Both the position numbers and the translations under genes were made by a program. Below are positions 8,513-17,548 of a stretch of 63,496 nt of DNA, piece after piece. Origin of the DNA: Granulicella sp. (GTDB taxonomy: Bacteria > Acidobacteriota > Terriglobia > Terriglobales > Acidobacteriaceae); assembly GCA_003132145.1 (NCBI GenBank), contig PKWU01000066.1, positions 31,648 through 95,143 on the forward strand, read 5' to 3'. Under the pieces are notes generated by a model, which saw nothing but the letters and a program-made list of their open reading frames with translations, ran no database searches and was not told the origin of the DNA. The first letter of the stretch is position 1. Each line of letters starts with the position of its first letter.

Positions 8513-9466
8513 CTATGCGCCGGTCGCGATGTGTTCTGGCTCCGTCTCTACTTCGGGTTCGGTGGCAGCCGCTGGTGCCTTGCGAACGTTTCCGCCCAGC
8601 ACGGCATTCAGGTCGACGTTCTCGTCGTCCACAACGTCTTCGACCGAATCCGCCGCCAGGCCCGCCGACTCGTGGATCTCGGTCGCATCGATCTCGCCCT
8701 CTTCGCCCTCTTCGCCAACCAACTCCGGCGCAACCTCAACCTGCTCCACGTCCGCAATCTCAGTCTCGAACGCCTTCTCCGAAACCAGTTGCACGCCCTC
8801 GGCGGCCGAGTCCGCAATCTTCGACGTGAACAGCCGGATCGCCCTCAACGCGTCGTCGTTGCCCGGAATCACATAGTCCACCAGCGTCGGGTCGCAGTTC
8901 GTGTCCACCACCGCGACCACTGGAATTCCCAGCTTGCGCGCCTCCGCCACCGCGATGGCCTCGTTGTTCGAGTCCACCACAAACAGCGCGTCCGGCAGCC
9001 GCTTCATCGTCTTGATGCCCGACAGGTTCACCGACAGGTGCTTGCGTTCGCGCTCCAGCTTGATGACTTCCTTCTTGGTCAGCAGCTCGTAGCGCCCGTC
9101 GGTCGACATGTCGTCCAGCTCCTGTAGCCGCTTCACCGACTTCTGCACCGTAATCCAATTCGTCAGCAGCCCGCCCAGCCAGCGGCTGTTGATGTACGGC
9201 ATCCCGCAGCGCTTCGCCTCTTCGGCCACCGCGTCCTGCGCCTGCCGCTTGGTGCCGACAAACAGCACCAGTTTGCCCGTGCTGGTCAGCTCCGTGATAA
9301 ACTTCGACGCCTCTTTGAACATCTTCAGCGTCTTCTGCAGGTCGATAATGTAAATCCCATTGCGCTCGCCGAAGATGTACTCCTTCATCTTCGGGTTCCA
9401 GCGCTTCGTCTGATGCCCGAAATGGACGCCGGCTTCGAGCAGTTCCTTCATCGTAATATTTGCCAA
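8513..9466 (-). CDS. rpsB: 30S ribosomal protein S2 with long acidic C-terminal extension
   Basis: 317 residues; S2 proteins are usually ~230-260. The N-terminus [19 protein letters not shown] and the later [12 protein letters not shown] and [14 protein letters not shown] are S2 signatures. The start is TTG at 9466: it gives the canonical N-terminus and has AAGGAG seven bases upstream, whereas the ATG at 9451 lacks a well-placed site. The last ~75 residues are an acidic, low-complexity tail ([25 protein letters not shown]), probably disordered. Order rplM-rpsI-rpsB-tsf on one strand. Confidence 0.96.
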   Translation of the reverse strand: MANITMKELLEAGVHFGHQTKRWNPKMKEYIFGERNGIYIIDLQKTLKMFKEASKFITELTSTGKLVLFVGTKRQAQDAVAEEAKRCGMPYINSRWLGGLLTNWITVQKSVKRLQELDDMSTDGRYELLTKKEVIKLERERKHLSVNLSGIKTMKRLPDALFVVDSNNEAIAVAEARKLGIPVVAVVDTNCDPTLVDYVIPGNDDALRAIRLFTSKIADSAAEGVQLVSEKAFETEIADVEQVEVAPELVGEEGEEGEIDATEIHESAGLAADSVEDVVDDENVDLNAVLGGNVRKAPAAATEPEVETEPEHIATGA

Positions 9467-9559
9467 GTTAGCTCCTTAGTGAAGGCAGCCAGAAGTCTGT
9501 TCTAAAAAATCAGCCCTGGTGCCTGGATTTATCCCGCGTACGGGAGATTCAATTCCGTG

Positions 9560-9583
9560 CCCCGGACCGTCTCCAGTCCGGGG
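9560..9583 (-). promoter_or_regulatory. GC-rich hairpin between rpsI and rpsB
   Basis: CCCCGGAC (9560-9567) pairs with GTCCGGGG (9576-9583) around an 8-nt loop. It sits 94 bp upstream of the rpsB start and could attenuate or process the transcript. No T-run follows on the minus strand. Confidence 0.5.
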
Positions 9584-9599
9584 GTGATGCTCGTCTTTC

Positions 9600-9634
9600 A
9601 ACTGACACCCTGCAACCTGCAACTGACAACTATC
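9600..9634. repeat. Heptamer array at the rpsI stop codon
   Basis: Five 7-bp units (AACTGAC, ACCCTGC, AACCTGC, AACTGAC, AACTATC). The rpsI stop codon (9630-9632) is in the last unit, so on the minus strand the array starts at the stop. Confidence 0.8.
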
Positions 9635-10025
9635 TCTTCGAGAACTGGAACCGCGCTCTCGCGCCCTTCTGTCCGTACTTCTTGCGTTCCTTGCCGCGCG
9701 AGTCGCGGGTGACGAGTCCCTCGGCCTTCAGCGTCTTGCGCAGCTCCGGGTTGAACTCCATCAACGCCCGCGCAATGCCCAGCTTCACCGCGTCGGCCTG
9801 GCCCATCACTCCGCCACCGCGCACCGTGGTAATCACGTCGAAGGTCTCGCCGATGTCGGCGATCCCCAGTGACCGCCGCACTGCCGCCCGCTGCTGCGCG
9901 GTCACAAAGTACACGTCGCATTCCTTCTTGTTGACCGTAAACTTCCCGCTGCCGGGACGCAGAAAAACGCGCGCAATCGACGACTTGCGCCGCCCCGTTC
10001 CGTAGTACTGAACCAAATCCGCCAT
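9630..10025 (-). CDS. rpsI: 30S ribosomal protein S9
   Basis: 131 residues. [16 protein letters not shown] at the N-terminus, [19 protein letters not shown] in the middle, and the C-terminal [25 protein letters not shown] read in two halves are classic S9; the final SKR tail contacts P-site tRNA in the ribosome. ATG at 10025 has AAGGAG eight bases upstream; the longer frame starting at 10082 is rejected. It lies directly downstream of rplM, the usual pairing. Its stop codon lies inside a heptamer array. Confidence 0.97.
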   Translation of the reverse strand: MADLVQYYGTGRRKSSIARVFLRPGSGKFTVNKKECDVYFVTAQQRAAVRRSLGIADIGETFDVITTVRGGGVMGQADAVKLGIARALMEFNPELRKTLKAEGLVTRDSRGKERKKYGQKGARARFQFSKR

Positions 10026-10095
10026 GTTGCTCCTTAGAACTTGCTGTGTCGGCCACTGGCCGCGCATGGGTTCACTCCCCATGCTGAAAAAATCT

Positions 10096-10536
10096 CTACG
10101 CCTTGCCTTCGAGCGCGATCGGCTGCTGTGCCAGGTGCGGATGGTGCGGCCCCTTGTACACCTTCAGCTTAGTCGCCATCTGACGCCCCATCTTCGACTT
10201 CGGCAGCATCCCCTTGATCGACTGTTCCACAATCGCCTCTGGCCGCCGCGCCAGCAGCTTCACAAACGACTCTTCCCGCAGCCCGCCGGGGAATCCCGTG
10301 TACCGGCGATACAGCTTCTTGTCCGCCTTCATCCCGGTCAGCACGATCTTCTCGCAGTTCACCACAATCACGTGGTCGCCCACATCGATGTACGGCGTAT
10401 ACAGCACATTGTTCTTGCCAGCCAGGATCGACGCCGCCTGCGTCGAAAGCCGGCCCAGCGTCTTGCCCGCGGCGTCCAGCACAAACCACTTGCGCTGGAT
10501 ATCTTTCCCGCTCGGAATTGTTGTCGTGTTATTCAT
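10096..10536 (-). CDS. rplM: 50S ribosomal protein L13
   Basis: 146 residues. [33 protein letters not shown], the [10 protein letters not shown] loop and the [18 protein letters not shown] motif are diagnostic of L13. The start at 10536 gives the family N-terminus with a short species-specific extension ([12 protein letters not shown]). First gene of the ribosomal cluster; the promoter should lie in the 600-bp gap upstream. Confidence 0.97.
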   Translation of the reverse strand: MNNTTTIPSGKDIQRKWFVLDAAGKTLGRLSTQAASILAGKNNVLYTPYIDVGDHVIVVNCEKIVLTGMKADKKLYRRYTGFPGGLREESFVKLLARRPEAIVEQSIKGMLPKSKMGRQMATKLKVYKGPHHPHLAQQPIALEGKA

Positions 10537-11144
10537 AGTGCTCGCGTTACTCCCTGGTTCTGCCGTCTTCCTTGTCGTCGTTGATCGTCGCAATCGATTG
10601 CTGCAAATCGCCAATCAATCGGCGGCCAATTCCCAACCAGTCCGGCGTCGTACGGAAGAAGATGACTGCGTCCTGCGTTGTACTTCCATGCACTCCGCCA
10701 ACCCTCGCGGCGGAACGCCAATCTTCCTTGCTCCAGGCCAATCGGCACAGCGCAAAGCACCGGAGCCAAACGACAGCCCTGAGCCAGACGACAGCCCTGA
10801 GCCAAACTTCGCTCCCTGCGCAAACGTCTTACCGCCTGGATGTCGCGCATTGCCTGTGCAAGCATTGCCTGTGGTTGTGTGGGTGCGTTCGGGCCAGTCG
10901 CTCCAGCAAGGCTGCTCCCGGTCTATCCGTTCCCTATCTCCGCCACGATCTGTCCCATCCTGCTCAATCAGCTGCACAAGCTCTGCCCTCAACCGGGCAA
11001 ACCATACCGCAGACGTGCAGACGCGAGACTGCGCGAGCTTCCAGAATATCCCACCCCGCACCCCGAGTCAACGCGCATCCCGCCGCGCCGCGACCGCCCC
11101 AATCAACCCGCGTCTTGCCTGCAGCGTGTTAAAGTTGTCCAGGT
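10537..11144. other. ~600-bp gap upstream of rplM with short tandem repeats
   Basis: No gene is convincing on either strand. It contains a partial tandem repeat near 10781-10816 (ACAGCCCTGAGCCA repeated with a 17-18 bp period) and a repeated GCATTGCCTGTG at about 10850-10875. It must hold the divergent promoters of the ribosomal cluster and the aldo/keto reductase; I cannot place them confidently. Confidence 0.5.
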
Positions 11145-12116
11145 ATGCGTTACGTCTCTCTTCCCGTCGGTGGCCCCGCGCTCTCCGTCCTCGGTCTCGG
11201 CAGTGCCGCCATGATGGGCAGCGCCTCCCGCCGCCAGTCCCTTGCCGCTCTGGCCGCCGCACACGACGCGGGCATCAACTTCTTCGACACCGCGCGCTCC
11301 TACGGATACGGCGCATCCGAGTCTCTCCTCGGAGAGTTCTGCCGTCCCCGCCGCGCCCAGGTTGTCCTCTGCACCAAGTTCGGCATTCTGCCCGCCCCGC
11401 GCACCTGGAAGCACTCTCTCAGGCCGCTTGCCCGCGCCGCCGTCTCGCTCTTCCCTGGCCTGCGAGGCGTCGCGCGCGCGCACTCCGCCGAGCTCTTCAC
11501 CGCCAACCAGTTCTCCGTCCCGCTCCTTCGCGCCAGTCTTGACTCCAGCCTGCGTGAGTTGCAAACAGACTACGTCGACATCCTCCTCATGCACGCCGCA
11601 CCCTTCAGCGTCCTCGCCCAGCACGACCTCTTCGTCGAGTTGGAGCGCCTGGTGTCGCAGGGAAAGGTGCGCATGGCGGGCATCTCCGCCGCTCCCGACG
11701 TCATCCGCGCCACCTTCGCCCAGCGCCCCGCCGTTTTGCAAACCGCGCAGTTTGCCTGCGACATCGACAACTTCGGTTTCCTCACGCAGCCTCTCCCGCG
11801 CGATCTTTTTATAGTGGCAAACCATCCCTTCGGCGGCGTCACCGGAGTGGCCGACTGCCGCAATCGCATCGACGCCCTGCGCCGCGACCCGCTTCTCCCC
11901 GCCGATCTGCGCGCCCGCCTTGATCCGCGCGACCCTCAACTGCTCCCCGAGCTCATCCTCAACGCGATCCTCATCGGCACCGGCATCGACGCCCTTGTTG
12001 CCGCCATGATGCAGCCCAGCCATCTGCGCAGCAACTGCCGCGCGCTAACGGAGTGCCGCTTCTCCCCCGCAGAGCTTCAACAGCTCCGCCACGCGCTCGC
12101 CTCGCCCGCAGTCTGA
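11145..12116 (+). CDS. Aldo/keto reductase family protein
   Basis: 323 residues, TIM-barrel NADPH-dependent oxidoreductase. The catalytic tetrad is visible: Asp and Tyr in NFFDTARSYGYGASE, Lys in LCTKFG, His in DILLMHAAP. GKVRMAGISAAP corresponds to the strand preceding cofactor contacts. The C-terminal NADP-binding loop is less typical (LIGTGIDALVAAMM), suggesting a divergent member; substrate unknown. It stops one base before the convergent MFS gene. The region upstream is a long non-coding gap. Confidence 0.88.
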   Translation: MRYVSLPVGGPALSVLGLGSAAMMGSASRRQSLAALAAAHDAGINFFDTARSYGYGASESLLGEFCRPRRAQVVLCTKFGILPAPRTWKHSLRPLARAAVSLFPGLRGVARAHSAELFTANQFSVPLLRASLDSSLRELQTDYVDILLMHAAPFSVLAQHDLFVELERLVSQGKVRMAGISAAPDVIRATFAQRPAVLQTAQFACDIDNFGFLTQPLPRDLFIVANHPFGGVTGVADCRNRIDALRRDPLLPADLRARLDPRDPQLLPELILNAILIGTGIDALVAAMMQPSHLRSNCRALTECRFSPAELQQLRHALASPAV

Positions 12117-12117
12117 T

Positions 12118-13347
12118 CTATCCTGCCAGCGCCGGAACAACCTTGCCCCTCTTTCGCATGGCAATCCGATGGAACGCCACCAGCAGCCCCGTCCCCACCA
12201 CGATGCTCGACACCGCATCCACCGCCAGCATTCCAGCCAGCCCATGCGTCGTGTGGAAGTGTCCATCCACCGCCGTCATGTAGCTGATCGGAAGGTTCGC
12301 ACTCGCCGACAGCAGCGCAAACTGGGTCGAAGCCAGCGGGTTCCCTGACCCCACAATCTCGTACTCCAATGACGTGAACGCCGTGTAGTTGATCCCGGTA
12401 AAGAAGTCGTACACCAGCACGCCCACGGCAAAGAACAACAGCGTATGCGGCGCGCGGATCAGCCCCAGCGCCGCCGCCGCTCCACCGAACCCGCTCACCA
12501 CGTACACCGTCCGCCGCTGGAACCGTCCGCAAATCCACATCCCCGCCAGGCACCCCAGTGAGCACGCAATCGCCATCCCCGGCCCATTCAGCGCCGTCAC
12601 CCACCGCTCCGGCGTATGGAAGTCCGACCCCACACCAGAAAATAAATTGGTCAGCGCAAAGCATGCCGTCGGCGATACGAAGCAGATCAGCCCCAACACG
12701 CATCCCGGCCGCCGGCACACGCGGTACAGGTCCCCGAAGAAATGGCTGAACGTCTCGCGCGCTCCTCGCCTCTTCTTCTTGGGCAGCGGAATAAAGAACA
12801 GCAGCACGGTCGGCGCCATCACCGTCAGCCCCAGCAAACCTGCCGCCACCGGCGCATGCAGCGTCCGCACCAGCACCACCACCAGCGTCGCAAACAGCCC
12901 CGCCGCGCCCAGGTTCGCCACGTTGCTCGACCCGCCCACCTGCGAGTAGTGCTTGTCCTCGATCACGTCCGGCATCCATCCGCCGTGCGTATTGCCGAAC
13001 ATCACGATCGCCGCGCACCCCGCCGTAACCACCGCGGTAAACGCCACCAGGTTCCCCGTCAGCATCGTCGATACGCCCAGGCAAACCGCAGCCACTGCCG
13101 CGAACGTCAGCGCATACGCCCGCTTGCTGAACCTCACATCCAGAATGGGACACAACAGAAACGCCCAGAACGTCGGCGAAAATCCCACCGCCGAGATCTC
13201 CGCAATTCGCCCCACCGACACTCCGCGCGACCGCAACAAAATCGGCAGCGCCGTCGAGATGAACCCGTAGTAGAACCCCAGCGGCGCAATCGCCAGCCCC
13301 ATCGCCCACGGCGGCAGCCGCCGCCTCATCCCCGTTTCTCCGCCCAT
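12118..13347 (-). CDS. MFS transporter
   Basis: 409 residues with about 12 hydrophobic helices typical of the major facilitator superfamily; LGFYYGFISTALPILLRSRG resembles the first helices of AmpG-like carriers. A basic cytoplasmic loop (PKKKRRGARE) sits near the centre, between the two six-helix halves. Substrate cannot be told; AmpG-like muropeptide or sugar import is one option. ATG at 13347; a second ATG six codons on is possible. Convergent with the aldo/keto reductase with only one base between the stops. Confidence 0.85.
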   Translation of the reverse strand: MGGETGMRRRLPPWAMGLAIAPLGFYYGFISTALPILLRSRGVSVGRIAEISAVGFSPTFWAFLLCPILDVRFSKRAYALTFAAVAAVCLGVSTMLTGNLVAFTAVVTAGCAAIVMFGNTHGGWMPDVIEDKHYSQVGGSSNVANLGAAGLFATLVVVLVRTLHAPVAAGLLGLTVMAPTVLLFFIPLPKKKRRGARETFSHFFGDLYRVCRRPGCVLGLICFVSPTACFALTNLFSGVGSDFHTPERWVTALNGPGMAIACSLGCLAGMWICGRFQRRTVYVVSGFGGAAAALGLIRAPHTLLFFAVGVLVYDFFTGINYTAFTSLEYEIVGSGNPLASTQFALLSASANLPISYMTAVDGHFHTTHGLAGMLAVDAVSSIVVGTGLLVAFHRIAMRKRGKVVPALAG

Positions 13348-13443
13348 CTCTCCACCATACCGCGCATCCCCCGAAAAAGCACTGCTCAGTGCCTTTCCCG
13401 TCGCTCATCGACACTCCTCGCTCCGCCTTAGCTCCACTAAAAT

Positions 13444-13470
13444 GGCCCCGAACGATTCTCGCCCGGGGCC
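13444..13470 (-). terminator. Terminator after the TPR protein gene
   Basis: GGCCCCG (13444-13450) pairs with CGGGGCC (13464-13470); the minus strand continues into ATTTTAG. It lies 23 bp beyond the stop of the TPR gene. Confidence 0.75.
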
Positions 13471-13492
13471 GTTTCCATCCTTCATCGACAGT

Positions 13493-14722
13493 CTACTTTT
13501 TCTTGGGCGTCGGTGCCGCCTTGTAGTTTGTCTGGACCTGTTCCTGCAGCCCCGCGATAAGGCCCTTCATATCCGCTGCGTGAACTCCCGTCGGCGCCAG
13601 TTGCAGATACTTGTTGCAGGCTTCCACCAGGCCCGGAGGGGCGACAAACTTCCCATCGGGCGTCTGCGTAATCAGCGGAGCCAACCCTTGCGTCTTGAGG
13701 TAGTAAGCCTCCGCCCGGGTCGGATCGGCTGCGATCGCCTTATCCGCCGCCTCGGCAATCCCGTCTACCTTGCCCGTCGTCAGGCCCGCAATATAGAGCG
13801 TCACCGCCTCGTTGAAGTAGTACTTCCCGGCGTTCTTGGGGTCTGCCTTGGCCGCTGCATCATAGGCATCCGAAGCATCCTGCGTCTTGCCCAGTCTGCC
13901 CAGCGCCTGTCCAAGCTGGTTGTTCACCACCGCGGCAGCATCCGGGCTGGGCTTGGCCGCCGCGGCATTCAGGGTGAGCGCCTTCTGGTATGAGGTCACC
14001 GCCGCCGCCAGCTTGTCCGGAACCGAGGCGTCGGTCGTCTTCGCCGCCTTGGCAGCGTTGCTCGCCGCCACCGCCTCGCCCAGTTGAGCGTCGCCCAGCG
14101 TGTCCCACAACAGCGCCTCATCCGGCTTGGCCACGGTTGCATCCGTCATGGCTTTGATGGCCGACGCATAGTTGCCCGCCGCCGTGTCCGCGCGCGCCTG
14201 CCTCAGCAGCGCATTCAAATTCTCAATCTTGGCGTTCTTCGCCATGATCTCGGCGTTCGCCTTCCTCGTTTGCTCCATCTTGTTCCGTTCGGCCGGGCTC
14301 ATCTTGTCGATGTACTCCTTGCGGCTCATGTCGAAGTCCACCGTCTTGTCTTCTCCCGCCGCAAGCTGCGCAGGCATAAAGTCCACGGTGTTGTTGTTCT
14401 GCAAGACGACCCCAAGGTAGTTGCCCGGCTTGATGCCAGTGCCCCTGTAGTCCCCGCCGGCGTCGAGCGGGAACGTATAATCCCACTTCCGGCTGGTCGC
14501 ATTCGTGTCCCGGTCGGTGCTCAACCTCACCTCACCCTCTGTGATCGCCTGTCCCAGCGGGCTGGTTACGTGCCCGTGAATGCTCGCCGTTCCCGGCGCC
14601 ACTGCCGGCTTCGGTGCCGCAACCGGTACCTGCGCCATCAGCCGTCCCGGCTGCGCCAGCGTTACCAAACCAAGAAGACATGCCGCCAACCCGCCCGCAA
14701 TCCTCATCCCTTCAATCTTCAT
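13493..14722 (-). CDS. Exported TPR protein with carboxypeptidase-regulatory-like domain
   Basis: 409 residues. Signal peptide at the N-terminus (AGGLAACLLGLVTLAQPGRLMAQ split as hydrophobic core plus AQ cleavage). Residues ~45-130 (SIHGHVTSPLGQAITEGEVRL, then FPLDAGGDYRGTGIKPGNY) are a CarboxypepD_reg-like beta-sandwich. Residues ~150-390 contain TPR-type helices rich in Ala (LLWDTLGDAQLGEAV, NNQLGQALGRLGKTQDASDAY, AGKYYFNEAVTLYIAG). The C-terminus is basic (PTPKKK). Probably a periplasmic scaffold; such proteins are common in Acidobacteriota. Followed by a terminator. Confidence 0.82.
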   Translation of the reverse strand: MKIEGMRIAGGLAACLLGLVTLAQPGRLMAQVPVAAPKPAVAPGTASIHGHVTSPLGQAITEGEVRLSTDRDTNATSRKWDYTFPLDAGGDYRGTGIKPGNYLGVVLQNNNTVDFMPAQLAAGEDKTVDFDMSRKEYIDKMSPAERNKMEQTRKANAEIMAKNAKIENLNALLRQARADTAAGNYASAIKAMTDATVAKPDEALLWDTLGDAQLGEAVAASNAAKAAKTTDASVPDKLAAAVTSYQKALTLNAAAAKPSPDAAAVVNNQLGQALGRLGKTQDASDAYDAAAKADPKNAGKYYFNEAVTLYIAGLTTGKVDGIAEAADKAIAADPTRAEAYYLKTQGLAPLITQTPDGKFVAPPGLVEACNKYLQLAPTGVHAADMKGLIAGLQEQVQTNYKAAPTPKKK

Positions 14723-14859
14723 CGCTCTCTCCCAACCCTCTCTCTTCGCACTTCAGCCGCGGCGCGACCATCTCGCGTACGCCACGGTGCAAACCTTCCA
14801 CATACAACCCTGTCAAAGTTACATGCAACCACGCGCCCAATTCAACTGCTAACTGCAAC

Positions 14860-15768
14860 TCACTTCGCCTCCATGCTCTGCAGGTGGAAGGTAATCGTCC
14901 CCCAGAACAGCCGCGCCCGGATCTGCACCGGAATATGCCGCGCGTCGTCCGTGTACCAGATCCAGATGTTGCCGCGGTTCTTCACCACGCCTTCTTCGGC
15001 CGTCGGCTGCACCCGGATGGTCTGGAACGTCCCCGCCGGGGTCTTGATCTCCTCGCGAGCCTCCACCTTCATCGTCACCGTCACCGTGCGCATCGCGTCG
15101 CCCAGTGGGAACCTAACGTCCTGCCCGACCGTCAGCCGCTGCGACGCCGCATAGAAGATCCCCGACAGCGAGTCTGTCACGCACGCGGGAATCGACGCTG
15201 TCTGCTCCTTCTCGGTCCCTTTCACCAGGTTCTTTTCGATCTGCGTCTGCTTGCCCGTCTTCGAGTCGAACGTCAGGTCGGTCGAGACCTTTCGCCGTCC
15301 CTCCTGCACCTGCTTCCAGAAGCCCGCCGAGCAACCCGTCTTCGTATCCATCGACGACTGAAACCGGTCCACCACCGGAAACAGCAGATTCACCGCGCCC
15401 ACCGTGTCCGCCGTCGCCGTCACCTTCAACTGCTCACCCTGCTTTTCCAGATGAAAGACCGCCGTCCCTCCGGTAAACACGCGCCAGTCCACGGTAAAGG
15501 TCAGCGTCTGCCGCTCGGGAAACGCATAGCCCGCAACCGGAGGCTGTAGCGTTGGGATGGGACGCTGCATCGCTTGCCCCTGCGCCATCTGCGCCATGTG
15601 GACCGTCGCGGGCTGCACCGACTGCGCCCACGCCGTTTGAGTTCCACCCGTGGCCCCGGACAGCCCTGCCAGCGTTGCCATAAGCAGCACAATGGCGAGA
15701 GCAAGCCGCACCAACCTGAAGCTGGAGCAGAGAGCCGCGGGACGATTCAGAAGATTCAGACCAGTCAA
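14860..15768 (-). CDS. DUF3108 domain-containing exported protein
   Basis: 302 residues. An N-terminal hydrophobic segment (ALAIVLLMATLAGLSG) followed by AWAQ suggests a signal peptide. The mature domain starts near PERQTLTFTVDWRVFTGG and ends IWIWYTDDARHIPVQIRARLFWG, the characteristic pattern of DUF3108 (an outer-membrane-associated beta-rich domain of unknown function). The C-terminal FHLQSMEAK is typical of the end of this domain. Transcribed toward the TPR gene but separated by 137 bp. Confidence 0.85.
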   Translation of the reverse strand: MTGLNLLNRPAALCSSFRLVRLALAIVLLMATLAGLSGATGGTQTAWAQSVQPATVHMAQMAQGQAMQRPIPTLQPPVAGYAFPERQTLTFTVDWRVFTGGTAVFHLEKQGEQLKVTATADTVGAVNLLFPVVDRFQSSMDTKTGCSAGFWKQVQEGRRKVSTDLTFDSKTGKQTQIEKNLVKGTEKEQTASIPACVTDSLSGIFYAASQRLTVGQDVRFPLGDAMRTVTVTMKVEAREEIKTPAGTFQTIRVQPTAEEGVVKNRGNIWIWYTDDARHIPVQIRARLFWGTITFHLQSMEAK

Positions 15769-15805
15769 TGGTTCGCAGCTCGCACAAGAAAGATGGTTGC
15801 AACTC

Positions 15806-16405
15806 TCAGCGTGAAAAAAACAGCAGCTTCAGCGCCAGCGCCAGATAAATGCCCGCTGCGCCCATAGCCGAATTGTACTCGCGGTGACGCCGGTAAAGCT
15901 CCGCCGAGAAGCCATTCTTCGCTGCGGCCCCATCGCCCGCCAGGACCTTATCGCCCGCCGCCAACTCCTTCGCCGCGCCCGCGCCTCTCGGCAGCAGCCT
16001 CGGCACCGCGCGCGCATACGCCTCGAAGCCCGCGAAGTGCTCGCGCAGATACGCCTCCTCGCTCAGGATCGTGGGAATATAGATCGCCGCAAACAGCCCC
16101 GCCAGCAGGGCCAGAATCAACCAACTCGCCGCCGCCGCCGCAAATCCAAACGCAATCAGCATCGACCCCAGATAAAGCGGGTTCCTTGTGTGCGCGTACG
16201 GCCCGGTCGTGGTCAGCTCCGCATCCTTCTGCACATAGCCCGATGCGTACCCGCGCAGCCATAGCCCCGGCAGCACCAGAGCCAGGCTCACCGCCATCGT
16301 CCGCCAGCTCGGATGTGCCAGCCACAGAAACAGCGCCGCAAACGCAAACCCCATCGGCACCCGTATCCGCCGCGCAATCCTCTGCCAACCCGTCCGTCCG
16401 CTCAC
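15806..16405 (-). CDS. Isoprenylcysteine carboxyl methyltransferase-like membrane protein
   Basis: 199 residues with about four transmembrane helices. The motif TTGPYAHTRNPLYLGSMLIAFG is present (two adjoining halves) and is the S-adenosylmethionine-binding signature of the ICMT/phospholipid methyltransferase family. EEAYLREHFAGFEAYARAVPRL follows as the second conserved element. Substrate in bacteria is uncertain; O- or N-methylation of a lipid is likely. It lies 99 bp downstream of the GT9 gene, from which it is separated by a heptamer array. Confidence 0.85.
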   Translation of the reverse strand: MSGRTGWQRIARRIRVPMGFAFAALFLWLAHPSWRTMAVSLALVLPGLWLRGYASGYVQKDAELTTTGPYAHTRNPLYLGSMLIAFGFAAAAASWLILALLAGLFAAIYIPTILSEEAYLREHFAGFEAYARAVPRLLPRGAGAAKELAAGDKVLAGDGAAAKNGFSAELYRRHREYNSAMGAAGIYLALALKLLFFSR

Positions 16406-16457
16406 GCTCGCCCGCTCGCCTTTCGCCTACTACTCAATCTTCTCATCCACATTAGTT

Positions 16458-16509
16458 GACAACCTGCAACTAACAACCTGCAACCTGCAACCTGCAACTG
16501 ACAACTACC
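16458..16509. repeat. Heptamer array at the GT9 stop codon
   Basis: Seven 7-bp units: AACCTGC, AACTAAC, three AACCTGC, AACTGAC, AACTACC. The GT9 stop codon (16505-16507) lies inside the last unit, exactly as at rpsI. Confidence 0.85.
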
Positions 16510-17548
16510 CCAGCATCTCCATCGCCGCGGCCACCACCTCATCCACCCCAATCCGCAACATCCCCTCCTCAACCTCACCCACCCGCTTGTGGCTGGTCGC
16601 GCTCGACGCATCGCGCAGCACCCGCGAGCGTGTTCCGTACGGCCCATTGCGCGCCGGATCGGTCGGCCCAAAGATCGCCACCACCGGCCTCTCCAACGCC
16701 GCCGCCAGATGCAGCGGCCCGGTGTCTCCCCCCACCACCACCGCCGCCCGCCGCGCCAGCGCGATCAACTGCCCCACCGAGCAGGGCACCGCGCGCGCAA
16801 ATCCCTCGCTTGCCTCCACCACTCGCTCCGCCTCGTGCAAGCCTGCCGGCGAGCTGTTCACCACAGAACGCACGCCGGCCCGTCCCAACTCCGCCGCAAC
16901 ACGTCCAAACCGCTCCGCCGGCCATATCTTCGCTCCCCATCCCCCGCCCGCCGAGATCAGGCAGAACCTCTTGTCTCCCACCTCCGCGGAAGCCCACCGC
17001 TCGTCCATCTCATCCATCGGCAGCGTCACGCGCGCCGGCTGCAACTTCTCGCACACCGCCGCACCCAGCAGCTCGCACCCCTGCTCCACCACATGCGTCG
17101 ATACCACATCCAGCTTCTGCCCATACAGCCAGCGCGCCATGCGCTCCCTCGGATTCGCCGCCCCTGCAAATACAGCAGCCCCCGCCATCCTTCCCACCAC
17201 CGCCGACTTCAACGCCCCCTGCATGTCCACGCACACATCGAACCGCTCGCCGCGCAGCACATCGCGCAGCACATGGACCTCAGAACGCGTCTTCAGAGAG
17301 ATCGGTCTCCGCTTCCATGCGCCCGCCGCCACGCTGTACCAGCGGTCCACCAGCGCGTGCGCATCATGGCGTCCCTCGATCTGCTGCAGGTCGTTGGGGT
17401 CCCCGGCAATCTGCAACAGATCGCTCCAGCGCGGCTCGATCGCCCACCCGATAAACCACTCCGGATGCATCTCCCGCAGAGCCGCCACCGCCGGCATCGC
17501 GTGCAGCACATCGCCCATCGCCCCAATCCGCACAATCAGCACTCTCAC
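16505..17548 (-). CDS. waaC: Glycosyltransferase family 9 (heptosyltransferase I-like)
   Basis: 347 residues. Transfers a heptose from an ADP-heptose donor to the Kdo core of lipopolysaccharide if it follows its family. The N-terminal LIVRIGAMGDVLHAMPAVAAL is the GT9 motif; DMQGALKSAV and VVVGGDTGPLHLAAAL (acidic and His residues of the donor site) and the IFGPTDPARNGPYG loop are hallmark. Its ATG overlaps the lpxK stop (ATGA at 17545-17548). The neighbours support an LPS-core function; the exact acceptor is inferred. Confidence 0.88.
   Translation of the reverse strand: MRVLIVRIGAMGDVLHAMPAVAALREMHPEWFIGWAIEPRWSDLLQIAGDPNDLQQIEGRHDAHALVDRWYSVAAGAWKRRPISLKTRSEVHVLRDVLRGERFDVCVDMQGALKSAVVGRMAGAAVFAGAANPRERMARWLYGQKLDVVSTHVVEQGCELLGAAVCEKLQPARVTLPMDEMDERWASAEVGDKRFCLISAGGGWGAKIWPAERFGRVAAELGRAGVRSVVNSSPAGLHEAERVVEASEGFARAVPCSVGQLIALARRAAVVVGGDTGPLHLAAALERPVVAIFGPTDPARNGPYGTRSRVLRDASSATSHKRVGEVEEGMLRIGVDEVVAAAMEMLG

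Noticed and set aside
10547..10741. 64-codon frame just upstream of rplM
   Set aside because: Reads somewhat protein-like ([20 protein letters not shown]) but has a TTG start, no ribosome-binding site and no family; overlapping frames are equally open.
12077..13414. Long minus-strand frame (445 codons) over the MFS gene
   Set aside because: Gly/Ala/Asp-rich alternative frame of a GC-rich gene; the other frame encodes a clear MFS protein with 12 helices.
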